Of a DNA stretch of 64,000 bases, positions 50,801-58,823 are shown piece by piece. The notes beneath the pieces are model-generated. The model worked only from the letters and a program-made list of their open reading frames with translations, did no database searches and had not been told where the DNA came from. The translations under genes and the position numbers were made by a program. Each line of letters starts with the position of its first letter. Within the stretch, counting starts at the first letter, position 1. The stretch spans positions 124,001 to 188,000 of the forward strand of contig JAFKEW010000044.1 in assembly GCA_017308375.1 (NCBI GenBank), read 5' to 3'. Origin of the DNA: Alphaproteobacteria bacterium (GTDB lineage: Bacteria > Pseudomonadota > Alphaproteobacteria > Micropepsales > Micropepsaceae).

Positions 50801-51020
50801 CGGTCGTGCCCTGGAATTGCATTTCCTGCTGACCGACCGCGGTCACCGGGCTGGAGCTGTAAAGACCCTGTTGCGGAATGCGTGAACCCGTGACGATCAC
50901 GGTTTCAACCGACTGGTCCTGCGCGAACGCAGGTGTGCTCAGGCCAAACGCTGCAGCGGATGCCGCACCGAGAAGCAGAGCAGAGCGCAGGCTGGACCTG
51001 CCATTTGTAAGTTCAATCAC
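47874..51020 (-). CDS. TonB-dependent outer-membrane receptor
   Basis: 1048 residues. A signal peptide (about 1-33, STPAFA-QD) is followed by a TonB box-like segment SVETVIVTGSRIP, then the plug domain (about 45-165: LVLIDGKRLMPGD, VEVLTGGASSVYGSDAVAGVVNFIMRK). A 22-strand barrel of roughly 850 residues ends in the aromatic C-terminus VFFVGATLKY. The extracellular loops are unusually Cys-rich, with closely spaced pairs (for example PTCKSVIAGTDASCVPYN, CALSGAPFLC, LCGGPCG), probably disulfides. The type is common in Caulobacterales and Sphingomonadales; ligand unknown. Start is GTG 51018-51020, and no N-terminal signalling domain is present. Confidence 0.94.
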   Translation of the reverse strand: MIELTNGRSSLRSALLLGAASAAAFGLSTPAFAQDQSVETVIVTGSRIPQQGLYSSSPVTAVGQQEMQFQGTTGVENLVNSLPSAFADQGGNLANGATGTATANLRNLGANRTLVLIDGKRLMPGDPSAAGRSTAAPDLNFIPAALVDHVEVLTGGASSVYGSDAVAGVVNFIMRKDFEGIELDAQYGVAQHTNGNDVIGPSLDSAGFPLVRAPSSLWDGGTVDATLIMGANTADGKGNVTLYAGYRNIQKVLQGARDWSSCAVASNSNPQNGLPATLDPRGFTCLGSSNAAVGNIRSQDSFLLAGPDGVLGTDDDIQQNPNFGTAYRSLPGGSLEPYVGSRDAYNFAPLNYLQRPDERYMGGGFAHYEVNKAFDVFANFMFMDDHTVAQIAPSGYFRGTAPFNGNMHVNCDNPFLGSATNPNSPFSLFCQPLISQGLIGPTDDVNLQVGRRFVEAGDRQDDLRHTDYRIVVGVKGDLGDSWNYEVFGQYGTSIYAENYLNDTSVTRQQNALQVVDVGGVPTCKSVIAGTDASCVPYNLFDLNGLTPDVIKYLATPGFKEGSTVEQVVGANIAGDLGQWGIQSPWAQAPVAVSVGTEYRQESLTLRTDALFTSGDLAGQGGPTPSVNGSYNVAEGFGEIRVPIVQGMPFAEDLTANAGYRYSSYNLSGVTSSYKYGLEWQPIDDFRLRGSYARAVRAPNVVELFSQRSIGLWGGADPCGTNPTLTAAQCANTGLPAGLYGNPSLDCPAGQCSALFGGNQSLKPESADSWTAGIVFTPTFLDGFTATIDYFNIKVKGLINTLPQQTVISGCALSGAPFLCNLIHRGTGTGIIFGTTAGYVESLNTNTGFLKNEGVDVEINYQTDLDQWGMGPNGALAINLVGTYTGSYATQPIPPAIYEAAGLPEPHVYECSGRYGNVCGTPTPKWRHKLRVTWSAPWDFDISVAWRFIGGSSVDFNTDNPLLNGLCGGPCGDLADAHIGTYNYFDLAGTWTVREGVNLRAGVTNLFDKDPPILDSSYVAVPPYGSGNTFPQVYDSLGRVFFVGATLKY

Positions 51021-51341
51021 GTTGGGAACCCCCTTGGTATTGTCGCAACGACGACGTCCACCAACGAGCGTGTCTTCGCCAGAATGGCTAAAATCTCCCC
51101 AAACGTTTTTGTAACGCAGAGGAAATGCTCGTTTGCGCGAAAGCTAGAAGAGCGCCCTTGCCCGGTCAAAATGGATTTGGTGTACAGACAAATTCGCCTT
51201 CCGTTTGTGATAATTTCGCACCACCTCTGTGGTATTCTGTTATGAAGTGGCTGACCAAGCGCGTGTTTCGCAAGGAAAATGCCGTCGTTCTGACCGGAGC
51301 TGTGTTAAAATAGCCGCAGATGGGGCGCGATGGAGGATGGA
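51021..51341. other. 321-base divergent region between receptor and small secreted protein genes
   Basis: No coding sequence is seen. It must carry promoters for both flanking genes. A TTAAAAT -10-like box lies about 35 bases before the ATG at 51342. AT-rich stretches occur near 51085-51110 and 51190-51210. No clear Fur-like or extended palindromic operator was found by eye. Confidence 0.45.
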
Positions 51342-51701
51342 ATGCTGAAAAGCGTATGGATCCTTGCGGTTGCATCTGTTTTTCCGCTGTCCGTTATGGC
51401 GGCTCCGGCCGCTTCGGGCTCGACTCAATGCCTGCAAACGCGTGACGTGGCGTCGTTCTCGCAAGGTGGCCGCCTTGCTGTGGTGGCCACTGCGAAGGAC
51501 GGCCGGAAATATGATGTCGCCTTCCGCAATGCCTGCCCTTATCACCTGAACAGCCACTTCGTGTATGAGCAGTGGAAGCTCGGGCGCTGCCTGACCGCAG
51601 GGGATGCCTTGCCGATCAGCACCGGCGGGGCCTGCATCGTCGCTTCGGTCAAGGCCCGGCCCGCCGCGTCTCCCGCACAAACACCGGCCGGGGCTTATTG
51701 A
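51342..51701 (+). CDS. Small secreted Cys-containing protein
   Basis: 119 residues with a signal peptide (about 1-21, VMAAPAASG cleavage zone). The mature part has four cysteines: STQCLQTRD, FRNACPYHL, LGRCLTAG and GGACIVASV. The spacing recalls the DUF6491-like protein at 39.8 kb, but overall similarity is weak. A Pro/Ala-rich tail follows. Function unknown. GGAGG five bases before ATG 51342 supports the start. The TGA overlaps the TTG start of the deacetylase gene (TTGA), so the two are probably co-translated. Confidence 0.7.
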   Translation: MLKSVWILAVASVFPLSVMAAPAASGSTQCLQTRDVASFSQGGRLAVVATAKDGRKYDVAFRNACPYHLNSHFVYEQWKLGRCLTAGDALPISTGGACIVASVKARPAASPAQTPAGAY

Positions 51702-52645
51702 CCATTTCAACCGCGATCATCACGCACCCGGCCTGTCTTGGTCACAAGCCGCCGGATGGCCATCCGGAGCGGCCGCGCCGGTTGTCGGCCGTGCTCGATT
51801 CGCTGGCCGGGGCGGAATTTCAGGCTCTCACCTGGCTTGAGGCACCGCGCGCCACGCTGGAAGCCCTGATCCGGGCCCATGACGAAAGTGTGGTGGAAGC
51901 GATTCTGGGCGCCATGGATGTCCATGCCGGGCAGGGTGAATATGTCTCGATCGACGGGGATACCATCATGTCCGCCGGTTCGGCGGAGGCGGCGCTCCGT
52001 GCCGCCGGTGCGGGTGTGCTGGCGGTGGATGCGGTGATGGCCGGCCGTCATCGCAACGCCTTTTGCGCCGTGCGTCCGCCCGGCCACCATGCCGAACGCT
52101 TTCACCCGATGGGGTTCTGCCTGTTCAACAATATTGCCGTGGCGGCGCTCCATGCCCGTGCGGTTCATGGCGTGGGCCGTATCGCCATCGTCGATTTCGA
52201 TGTGCATCACGGCAACGGCACACAGGATATTTTCTGGAACGATCCGCAGACGCTTTATGTATCGACGCACCAGTCGCCGCTTTATCCGGGCACCGGCGCT
52301 GCGGATGAACGTGGTGCGCATGGCAACATTCTCAACCTGCCGCTGGCGCCCGGCAGTGATGGTGCTGTTTTTCGCGCTGTTCTGGAGCAGGCGATGCTGC
52401 CGGCGCTGGAGCAGTTTTCCCCGGAATTTCTTTTTATTTCCGCGGGCTTCGATGCCTGTGCCGATGACCCGCTGGCCGATCTGCGGCTGACCGATGCCGA
52501 TTTTGCCTTCGCGACCCATATGCTTTGTACATTCGCGGCAGGGCCTTGCGGCGGGCGCGTTGTGTCGGCGCTGGAAGGCGGTTATGACCTCGGCGCGCTC
52601 GGCCTTGCGGCGGCGGCGCATGTGCGCACGCTGATGGAGTTTTGA
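51698..52645 (+). CDS. HDAC-like deacetylase (class II type)
   Basis: 315 residues of the arginase/deacetylase fold. The catalytic His pair is in RPPGHHAERFHPMGFCLFNN, and zinc ligands are in VDFDVHHGNGTQDIF (Asp, His). Later motifs are STHQSPLYPGTG, SAGFDACADDPL and ALEGGYDLGAL. Bacterial members deacetylate acetyl-lysine, acetylpolyamines or related amides. The start TTG 51698 overlaps the previous stop; in-frame upstream sequence belongs to the small secreted protein in another frame. It is followed by xseB two bases after its stop, a gene order common in alphaproteobacteria. Confidence 0.92.
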   Translation: MTISTAIITHPACLGHKPPDGHPERPRRLSAVLDSLAGAEFQALTWLEAPRATLEALIRAHDESVVEAILGAMDVHAGQGEYVSIDGDTIMSAGSAEAALRAAGAGVLAVDAVMAGRHRNAFCAVRPPGHHAERFHPMGFCLFNNIAVAALHARAVHGVGRIAIVDFDVHHGNGTQDIFWNDPQTLYVSTHQSPLYPGTGAADERGAHGNILNLPLAPGSDGAVFRAVLEQAMLPALEQFSPEFLFISAGFDACADDPLADLRLTDADFAFATHMLCTFAAGPCGGRVVSALEGGYDLGALGLAAAAHVRTLMEF

Positions 52646-52647
52646 TC

Positions 52648-52908
52648 ATGGCGAAATCTGCCCAGAAACCGGACGATGCCGCGGTCGAATCGCTGAGCTT
52701 CGAAGCGGCCCTGCGTGAGCTTGAGACCATTGTCGCCCGGCTGGAGCAGGGGGAGGTCGATCTGGAAGATTCCATCGTCCTCTATGAGCGCGGGCAGGCG
52801 CTGAAGGCGCATTGCGAGAAGACATTGAAGGCTGCCGAAAGCCGGCTGGAAAAGATCGTACAAGGCGCAAATGGGCCCGCGGGCAGCGAACGCATGGATG
52901 TCGGCTGA
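52648..52908 (+). CDS. xseB: Exodeoxyribonuclease VII small subunit
   Basis: 86 residues, helical. The family core LSFEAALRELETIVARLEQGEVDLEDSI is followed by LYERGQALKAHCEKTLKAAESR. It binds XseA to form the single-strand exonuclease. ATG 52648, two bases after the deacetylase stop, is chosen over a TTG upstream that overlaps it. In relatives ispA usually follows; here 246 bases without a gene separate xseB from dxs. Confidence 0.94.
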   Translation: MAKSAQKPDDAAVESLSFEAALRELETIVARLEQGEVDLEDSIVLYERGQALKAHCEKTLKAAESRLEKIVQGANGPAGSERMDVG

Positions 52909-53154
52909 CTCCATGCGCGCTTTTTCGCAACCGCCGATCACATCGCCGTGTGACCGGCCCGGTACTGGTCCGGTACGGTCGGGCGGTCTTGCGCGCCCGG
53001 TTCCGGGCGTGTACGCGCGTCTTGATTTGTGGAATGAAAAGGCCGATTTTCGGCCCGCTGCGGCAGGGAATGGGGCGGCCTATCAACGGCGGGTTTGTGC
53101 CGGATGCTCTGGCCGCGCCAGACGGCATGTTCACGCCAACAGTTGGAACATCTG

Positions 53155-55080
53155 ATGAGTTTGCCTTCCAAAACGCCTCTTCTCGACACGATTGAAACGC
53201 CTGTGGCGCTCCGCGCTCTCGAAAGGGGGCAATTGAATCAATTGGCGGGCGAATTGCGGCAGGAGCTGATTGACGTTGTTTCCGTTACCGGCGGCCATCT
53301 GGGTGCCGGTCTCGGTGTCGTCGAACTGACGGTTGCGCTGCATTACGTCTTCAATACGCCCGACGACAAGCTGATCTGGGATGTCGGCCATCAGGCCTAT
53401 CCCCACAAGATTCTCACCGGCCGGCGCGCGCGCATGCGCACGCTGCGCCAGGGCGGTGGCCTCTCCGGTTTCACCAAGCGCGCCGAAAGCGAATACGATC
53501 CGTTCGGCGCCGCCCATTCCTCGACCTCGATTTCGGCCGGCCTCGGCTTTGCGGTCGCGCGCGATCTGAAACAGGGAAACAACAATGTCATCGCCGTGAT
53601 CGGCGATGGCGCGATGAGCGCGGGCATGGCGTATGAGGCCATGAACAATGCGGGCGCGATGGACGCGCGCCTGATCGTGATCCTGAACGACAACGACATG
53701 TCGATTGCGCCGCCCGTCGGCGCGATGAGCGCCTATCTGGCGCGCCTCGTTTCCAGCCGCCCGTATCGGGAGCTGCGCAATTTCGGCAAAAAGGTTGCGG
53801 AGCGTCTACCGCGCCCGATGAAGATCGGCGCGCAGCGCGCGGAAGAGTATGCCCGTGGCATGGTCACCGGCGGCACGATGTTTGAGGAGCTTGGCTTCTT
53901 CTATGTCGGCCCGATTGACGGTCACAATCTCGATCACCTGATTCCGGTGCTGGAGAATGTGCGCGACACGCGCAACGGCCCCATCCTCGTCCATGTCGTG
54001 ACGCAGAAGGGCAAGGGTTATGCACCGGCTGAGGCCAGCGCCGACAAATATCACGGCGTTTCCAAGTTCAATGTGCTGACGGGCGAACAGAAGAAATCCA
54101 ATTCCAAGGCGCCCACCTATCAGAAGGTGTTTGGCGAAACGCTGAGCAAGCATGCGGAGACCGATCCGCGTATCGTTGCGATCACGGCTGCGATGCCGTC
54201 CGGCACCGGGCTCGATATCTTCGGCAAGCATCATCCGAACCGCTGTTTCGATGTCGGCATTGCCGAACAGCACGGTGTGACCTTTGCCGCCGGTCTTGCG
54301 GCCGATGGCATGCGCCCGTTCGCGGCGATCTATTCCACCTTCCTGCAGCGCGCTTACGATCAGGTCGTGCACGATGTCGCGATCCAGCACCTGCCGGTGC
54401 GCTTTGCGATGGATCGCGCGGGCCTTGTCGGGGCCGATGGGCCGACCCATGCCGGTTCGTTCGACATTACCTATCTTTCGACCTTGCCGGGTTTCGTGGT
54501 CATGGCGCCATCGGATGAGGTTGAGCTGATGCACATGATCGCCACGGCGGTGGAGATCGATGATCGTCCTTCCTCTTTGCGTTATCCGCGCGGGGAAGGC
54601 ATCGGGGTCGAACGTCCGGCCATCGGCACGCCGCTTTCGCTCGGCAAGGGCCGGGTGATCCGCGAAGGCAGTTCGATTGCGATCCTGAGTTTCGGCACAC
54701 GCCTTGCGGAAAGCCTGCTCGCCGCCGAAAAGCTTTCGGCCTATGGCCTGTCCGCCACGGTGGCCGATGCCCGTTTCGCCAAGCCGCTGGACGAGGATCT
54801 GATCCGCCGCTTGGCGCGTGAGCATGAAGTCCTCATCACCGTCGAGGAGGGCGCCGTTGGCGGCTTCGGTTCGCATGTGATGCAGTTCCTTGCCTGGGAA
54901 GGGTTGCTGGACAAGGGGCTGAAGCTGCGCCCGATGGTGCTGCCGGATCACTTCATCGATCAGGATTCGCCGGAGAAGATGTACGAGGCTGCGGGCCTTG
55001 ACGCGAAATCCATCGTGGCGGCCGTCCTTGGCGCGTTGGGGCGGGATCGCGATGCCGCCGCTGCCGGCCTGATCGCCTGA
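53155..55080 (+). CDS. dxs: 1-deoxy-D-xylulose-5-phosphate synthase
   Basis: 641 residues, first enzyme of the MEP isoprenoid pathway, condensing pyruvate and glyceraldehyde 3-phosphate with thiamine diphosphate. [21 protein letters not shown] is the N-terminal block, and the ThDP motif runs [35 protein letters not shown] holds the catalytic Glu, and [15 protein letters not shown] follows. ATG 53155 matches the family N-terminus; the 60 bases upstream in frame are unconserved. The gene depends on thiamine, as does the riboswitch-controlled thiC elsewhere in the window, but the two are not linked. Confidence 0.97.
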   Translation: MSLPSKTPLLDTIETPVALRALERGQLNQLAGELRQELIDVVSVTGGHLGAGLGVVELTVALHYVFNTPDDKLIWDVGHQAYPHKILTGRRARMRTLRQGGGLSGFTKRAESEYDPFGAAHSSTSISAGLGFAVARDLKQGNNNVIAVIGDGAMSAGMAYEAMNNAGAMDARLIVILNDNDMSIAPPVGAMSAYLARLVSSRPYRELRNFGKKVAERLPRPMKIGAQRAEEYARGMVTGGTMFEELGFFYVGPIDGHNLDHLIPVLENVRDTRNGPILVHVVTQKGKGYAPAEASADKYHGVSKFNVLTGEQKKSNSKAPTYQKVFGETLSKHAETDPRIVAITAAMPSGTGLDIFGKHHPNRCFDVGIAEQHGVTFAAGLAADGMRPFAAIYSTFLQRAYDQVVHDVAIQHLPVRFAMDRAGLVGADGPTHAGSFDITYLSTLPGFVVMAPSDEVELMHMIATAVEIDDRPSSLRYPRGEGIGVERPAIGTPLSLGKGRVIREGSSIAILSFGTRLAESLLAAEKLSAYGLSATVADARFAKPLDEDLIRRLAREHEVLITVEEGAVGGFGSHVMQFLAWEGLLDKGLKLRPMVLPDHFIDQDSPEKMYEAAGLDAKSIVAAVLGALGRDRDAAAAGLIA

Positions 55081-55108
55081 TCGAAGGTTTTGTTTTTCCG
55101 TTGGTGAC

Positions 55109-56314
55109 ATGCCGATCCGTATTACCGGTCTTGGCCATGCTGGCGATGGCATAACGGAAGACGGCCGTTTCGCCCCTTTCACGGTGCCCGGCGACCTGGT
55201 CACGCTGGATGCACAGGATCGTCTGGTGGAGGTGGTTGCCGCTTCGCCCGATCGGGTTGAACCGCCCTGTCCCCATTTCGGCCATTGCGGCGGCTGTGCG
55301 CTTCAGCATCTGAAGGTGCCCGTCTATACCGCTTTCAAACGCGATCTGGTTCATCGCACGCTGGCACAGCGCGGCTTCAGCGGCATTGAAGTCGCCGAAG
55401 TCCACTCCGTTCCTCCATACACACGCCGCCGCGTGGTGCTGCACGCGCACAAGCAGGGCGGCCAGACTCGCCTCGGCTTTCATGCGCGCGGCTCTCACAC
55501 CATCGTCGATCTCAGCGCCTGTGTGATCATGAAACCGGCGCTCTTCTCCTGTGCCGCGGGCCTCAAGCCGTATCTCAATCAATGGCTGCGGGAGAATGAG
55601 CGCATCGCCCTGCATCTGACCCTGGCGGACAATGGCATCGCCCTGCATCTTTCGTGGAAGCATGCGCGCGCGCCCGCGATGATCGCGAACCTGGCAAAGA
55701 TTGCTGCATACCTCGACATCATTCGCATGACCGAAGGTGATGAAATCTTGCTGGAGCGTGAAGCGCCCCAGCTCCGCTTCGGCAAGGCCGATGTGCGTCT
55801 GCCGGCGGACCCGTTCCTCCAGCCGGCGCGGGAGGGGGAGGCGATCCTTCTGTCTCATATCCGCAATGGCGTGCGCGGTGCGAAAACGATTGCCGATCTT
55901 TTCTGTGGCCTCGGCACCTTCAGTCTGCCGCTCGCGGAAAGGCACAAGGTGCTGGCCTTCGATTCCGATCCGGCGATGGTGGCGGCGCTTCTGACGGCGG
56001 CGCGCGGCACGCAGGGGCTGAAGCCGGTAACGGCGGAACGCCGCGATCTCTTTCGCCGCCCGCTTCTGGGGCCGGAGATCGCACAATGTGATGCCATCGT
56101 GCTCGATCCACCGCGTGCGGGTGCGGCAGCGCAAGTGGCGCAGATCGCGGAGTCCAGATTGGCCCGCTTGGTCTATGTGTCCTGCAATCCGGCCAGTTTC
56201 GCGCGCGATGCCCGCACCTTGGCCGATCGCGGCTTTCGTATCGGCACGGTGTTTCCGGTCGATCAGTTCCTGTGGTCGGCAGAACTTGAACTGGCCGCCG
56301 TTTTTACCCGATGA
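55109..56314 (+). CDS. TrmA/RlmD-like RNA uracil-5 methyltransferase
   Basis: 401 residues. The [4Fe-4S] motif CPHFGHCGGCALQH (residues 52-65) is complete, which favours an RlmC/RlmD-like enzyme over TrmA. SAM motif I is IADLFCGLGTFSLPLA, the D-x-PR motif is IVLDPPRAGA, and the nucleophile Cys is in LVYVSCNPASFARD. It methylates C5 of a uridine in 23S rRNA or tRNA. A shortened TRAM-like N-terminus is present. In many relatives tlyA lies between dxs and this gene; here the gap is 28 bases. It overlaps the next gene's longer start by ATGA. Confidence 0.93.
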   Translation: MPIRITGLGHAGDGITEDGRFAPFTVPGDLVTLDAQDRLVEVVAASPDRVEPPCPHFGHCGGCALQHLKVPVYTAFKRDLVHRTLAQRGFSGIEVAEVHSVPPYTRRRVVLHAHKQGGQTRLGFHARGSHTIVDLSACVIMKPALFSCAAGLKPYLNQWLRENERIALHLTLADNGIALHLSWKHARAPAMIANLAKIAAYLDIIRMTEGDEILLEREAPQLRFGKADVRLPADPFLQPAREGEAILLSHIRNGVRGAKTIADLFCGLGTFSLPLAERHKVLAFDSDPAMVAALLTAARGTQGLKPVTAERRDLFRRPLLGPEIAQCDAIVLDPPRAGAAAQVAQIAESRLARLVYVSCNPASFARDARTLADRGFRIGTVFPVDQFLWSAELELAAVFTR

Positions 56315-56337
56315 TCGTTCCCTCGCTTGGGGGTGCG

Positions 56338-57081
56338 ATGCGGCGCGCCATTGTCCTTGTCATGTCCGGCCTGCTGGCATTGGCGCCTGTCACGTCTGCC
56401 GCTGCGGCTTCTGCCTTCGCCAATTGGGCAGCCATTGTGGTGGCGGGCGATTATCACGCCCATGATGGCGAACCGACCGAGGCGTTCGACAATGCCAGGC
56501 GTGATGTCACGCGCGATCTCGTCCGCATCGGTTTCCGGCCTGCCAATATCCGTGAATTTTCCGTCCGCCCGGACCGCTATCCATCCGCCGCGCTGGATCT
56601 TTCCGAGCCGCAGACGATCGCCGACGGCCTGTGGGATGTCACCGATCATGCCACCGGTGGCTGTCTGGTTTATTTCAGCACCCATGGCTCGCCCGATGGC
56701 ATCGTGGTGGGGGAGGTGATGCTCTCCCCGCGTCAGCTCGATGCGATTGTTGGCAATGCCTGCGGGACGCGGCCAACCGTGGTGGTGTTGTCGGCGTGTT
56801 ATTCCGGTGTGTTCGTGCCGGCGATGAAGGCACCCAACCGTTTCATCATGACGGCGGCGCGCGCAGATCGCAGCTCATTCGGCTGCGGCACCGACAACAA
56901 ATATCCTTATTTCGACGATTGCTTCCTGCGCGCCATGCCGGCGTCCCACGGTTTTCCGGATCTTGCGGATCGCACCAGGATCTGTGTGGCTGGTCTGGAA
57001 CGCGAAACCGGCATGGCCCCGCCATCCGATCCGCAAATCTTCATGGGCACCGACGCCGCGCACGAACTGCCCGGCTGGTGA
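56338..57081 (+). CDS. Secreted C13/caspase-like cysteine peptidase
   Basis: 247 residues. Signal peptide MRRAIVLVMSGLLALAPVTS then AAA, followed by a clan CD fold: strand WAAIVVAGDYHA, catalytic His in CLVYFSTHGSPDG, catalytic Cys in VVVLSACYSGVFVPAM. The arrangement fits the C13 (legumain-like) family found in bacterial periplasms. Two further Cys (FGCGTDN, FDDCFL) may form a disulfide. The ATG at 56338 gives a proper signal peptide; one at 56311 overlaps the upstream stop and adds nine residues. Substrate unknown. Confidence 0.85.
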   Translation: MRRAIVLVMSGLLALAPVTSAAAASAFANWAAIVVAGDYHAHDGEPTEAFDNARRDVTRDLVRIGFRPANIREFSVRPDRYPSAALDLSEPQTIADGLWDVTDHATGGCLVYFSTHGSPDGIVVGEVMLSPRQLDAIVGNACGTRPTVVVLSACYSGVFVPAMKAPNRFIMTAARADRSSFGCGTDNKYPYFDDCFLRAMPASHGFPDLADRTRICVAGLERETGMAPPSDPQIFMGTDAAHELPGW

Positions 57082-58182
57082 TCAGCCCATCTGCCCGCGA
57101 TGGCGCAGCGCGTGGTCGGCCAGCACACAGGCCAGCATCGCTTCGCCCACCGGCACCGCACGAATGCCGACGCAGGGGTCATGCCGCCCCTTGGTCAGGA
57201 TTTCGGTTTCGTTGCCCTTCACATCCACCGTCTTGCGCGGCGTCAGGATGGAGGAGGTCGGCTTCACCGCAAACCGCGCCACGATCTGCTGACCGGTGGA
57301 GATCCCACCCAGAATGCCGCCCGCGTGGTTGGAGAGGAATTTCGGCTTGCCGCCTTTCCCCTTTCGCATCTCGTCGGCGTTTTCCGCCCCGGTCAGGGCG
57401 GCGGCCGCAAACCCGTCACCGATTTCGACAGCCTTCACGGCATTGACGCTCATCAACGCGGCGGCGATGTCCGCATCCAGTTTGGCGTAAAGCGGCGCGC
57501 CGAGGCCTGCCGGAATCCCGTCCGCCACCACTTCGATGATGGCACCGACAGAGGAGCCTTTCTTGCGCACGCCTTCCAGGTATTCCGTCCACGGATCAAC
57601 GGCCTTTGCGTCGGGGCAGAAGAAGGGGTTCTTCGCCACCTCGTCCCAATCCCATTGCGAACGGCTGATCTTCTGCGTTCCCATCTGGATCAGGGCGCCG
57701 CGGATCGTGATTTTCTTGTAGATGGTGTCGAGCACCTTGCGCGCAATCGCACCCGCTGCGACGCGAGCTGCGGTTTCGCGCGCGCTCTGCCGCCCGCCGC
57801 CGCGGTAATCGCGCACGCCATATTTCGCCCAATAGGTGTAATCGGCGTGACCGGGGCGGAACTTGTCGCGGATGTCGCTGTAGTCTTTGGAGCGTTGATC
57901 CACATTCTCGATCAGGAGCGTAATCGGCGTGCCGGTGGTGACCTGGGCCTTCATCCGCTCGTCCTGAAATACGCCGGAGAGGATGCGCACCTGGTCGGGC
58001 TCTTTGCGCTGGGTGACGAATTTCGACTGGCCGGGTTTGCGCCGGTCCAGGTCGCGCTGAATGTCGGCTTCGGTCAGCGGAATACCGGGCGGGCAGCCAT
58101 CCACCACGCAGCCGAGGGCCGGCCCATGGCTCTCGCCAAAGGTGGTGACGCGAAACAGATGCCCGAACGTGTTGTGCGACAT
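57082..58182 (-). CDS. aroC: Chorismate synthase
   Basis: 366 residues, last enzyme of the shikimate pathway, FMN-dependent. Signatures are [20 protein letters not shown] near the N-terminus, the RRKPGQSKF block, and the [26 protein letters not shown] region, with [14 protein letters not shown] later. Same strand as the phosphatase and fabI upstream (11-base gap), forming a fabI-phosphatase-aroC unit known from other alphaproteobacteria. It is convergent with the cysteine-peptidase gene without a gap. Confidence 0.97.
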   Translation of the reverse strand: MSHNTFGHLFRVTTFGESHGPALGCVVDGCPPGIPLTEADIQRDLDRRKPGQSKFVTQRKEPDQVRILSGVFQDERMKAQVTTGTPITLLIENVDQRSKDYSDIRDKFRPGHADYTYWAKYGVRDYRGGGRQSARETAARVAAGAIARKVLDTIYKKITIRGALIQMGTQKISRSQWDWDEVAKNPFFCPDAKAVDPWTEYLEGVRKKGSSVGAIIEVVADGIPAGLGAPLYAKLDADIAAALMSVNAVKAVEIGDGFAAAALTGAENADEMRKGKGGKPKFLSNHAGGILGGISTGQQIVARFAVKPTSSILTPRKTVDVKGNETEILTKGRHDPCVGIRAVPVGEAMLACVLADHALRHRGQMG

Positions 58183-58193
58183 GATGGGCGTTT

Positions 58194-58823
58194 CTATGGG
58201 CGATTTGCGCCCGCGTCCAGCCGGACCACCTCGCTGCCCCGGACGCGGTAAAGCACACCCTGCGTTTCATCCAGGTCCGACATCTGCTTCCAGCTCATCC
58301 CGGCAAACAGCCCGCGCAGAATCCGGGTCAGCGCCCCATGGCTGACGGCAAAGGTGTCCTCGCAAAGGCCTTGCGCCCATTCGGTGGCCCGTGCCGCCAC
58401 TTCGGCATAGTTTTCGCCGCCGCCCGGCACGTGCACATCCCATTTGTCGTTCATGCGCCGGTCAAATGCCGCCGGGTCCAGCGCGCGGGCCTCCGCATCG
58501 GTCAGCCCGTCCCACGAACCCAGATTGATTTCGGCAATCCGCGCATCGACTTCGAATTCATCAACCGGCCGCAGCTTCAGTTCGCCACGAATGATTTCCA
58601 TCGTATGCCGCGCCCGGGGCAGGGGGCTTGCGATATAAAGCAGATTGGAAAAGTCCGGCCGTGCCGCAGCCAGAATGCCGCCGATGATGGCGGCCTGTTC
58701 GCGGCCTTTGTCCGTCAGCTCGGTGTCCTTGCACCAGCCCTGAAAGCGCCCTTCCACATTGGCGCGCGTTTCGCCGTGACGGCAGAAATAAAGCGTGACC
58801 CCGGGCGCCAGTTCAAGCGCCAT
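58194..58823 (-). CDS. Histidine phosphatase family protein
   Basis: 209 residues of the phosphoglycerate-mutase-like superfamily. The RHG motif is [18 protein letters not shown] (phospho-His near residue 15), followed by [13 protein letters not shown], acid [10 protein letters not shown] and a second His in [12 protein letters not shown]. Probably a general phosphomonoesterase. It starts 11 bases inside the fabI gene in another frame and precedes aroC. Confidence 0.92.
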   Translation of the reverse strand: MALELAPGVTLYFCRHGETRANVEGRFQGWCKDTELTDKGREQAAIIGGILAAARPDFSNLLYIASPLPRARHTMEIIRGELKLRPVDEFEVDARIAEINLGSWDGLTDAEARALDPAAFDRRMNDKWDVHVPGGGENYAEVAARATEWAQGLCEDTFAVSHGALTRILRGLFAGMSWKQMSDLDETQGVLYRVRGSEVVRLDAGANRP

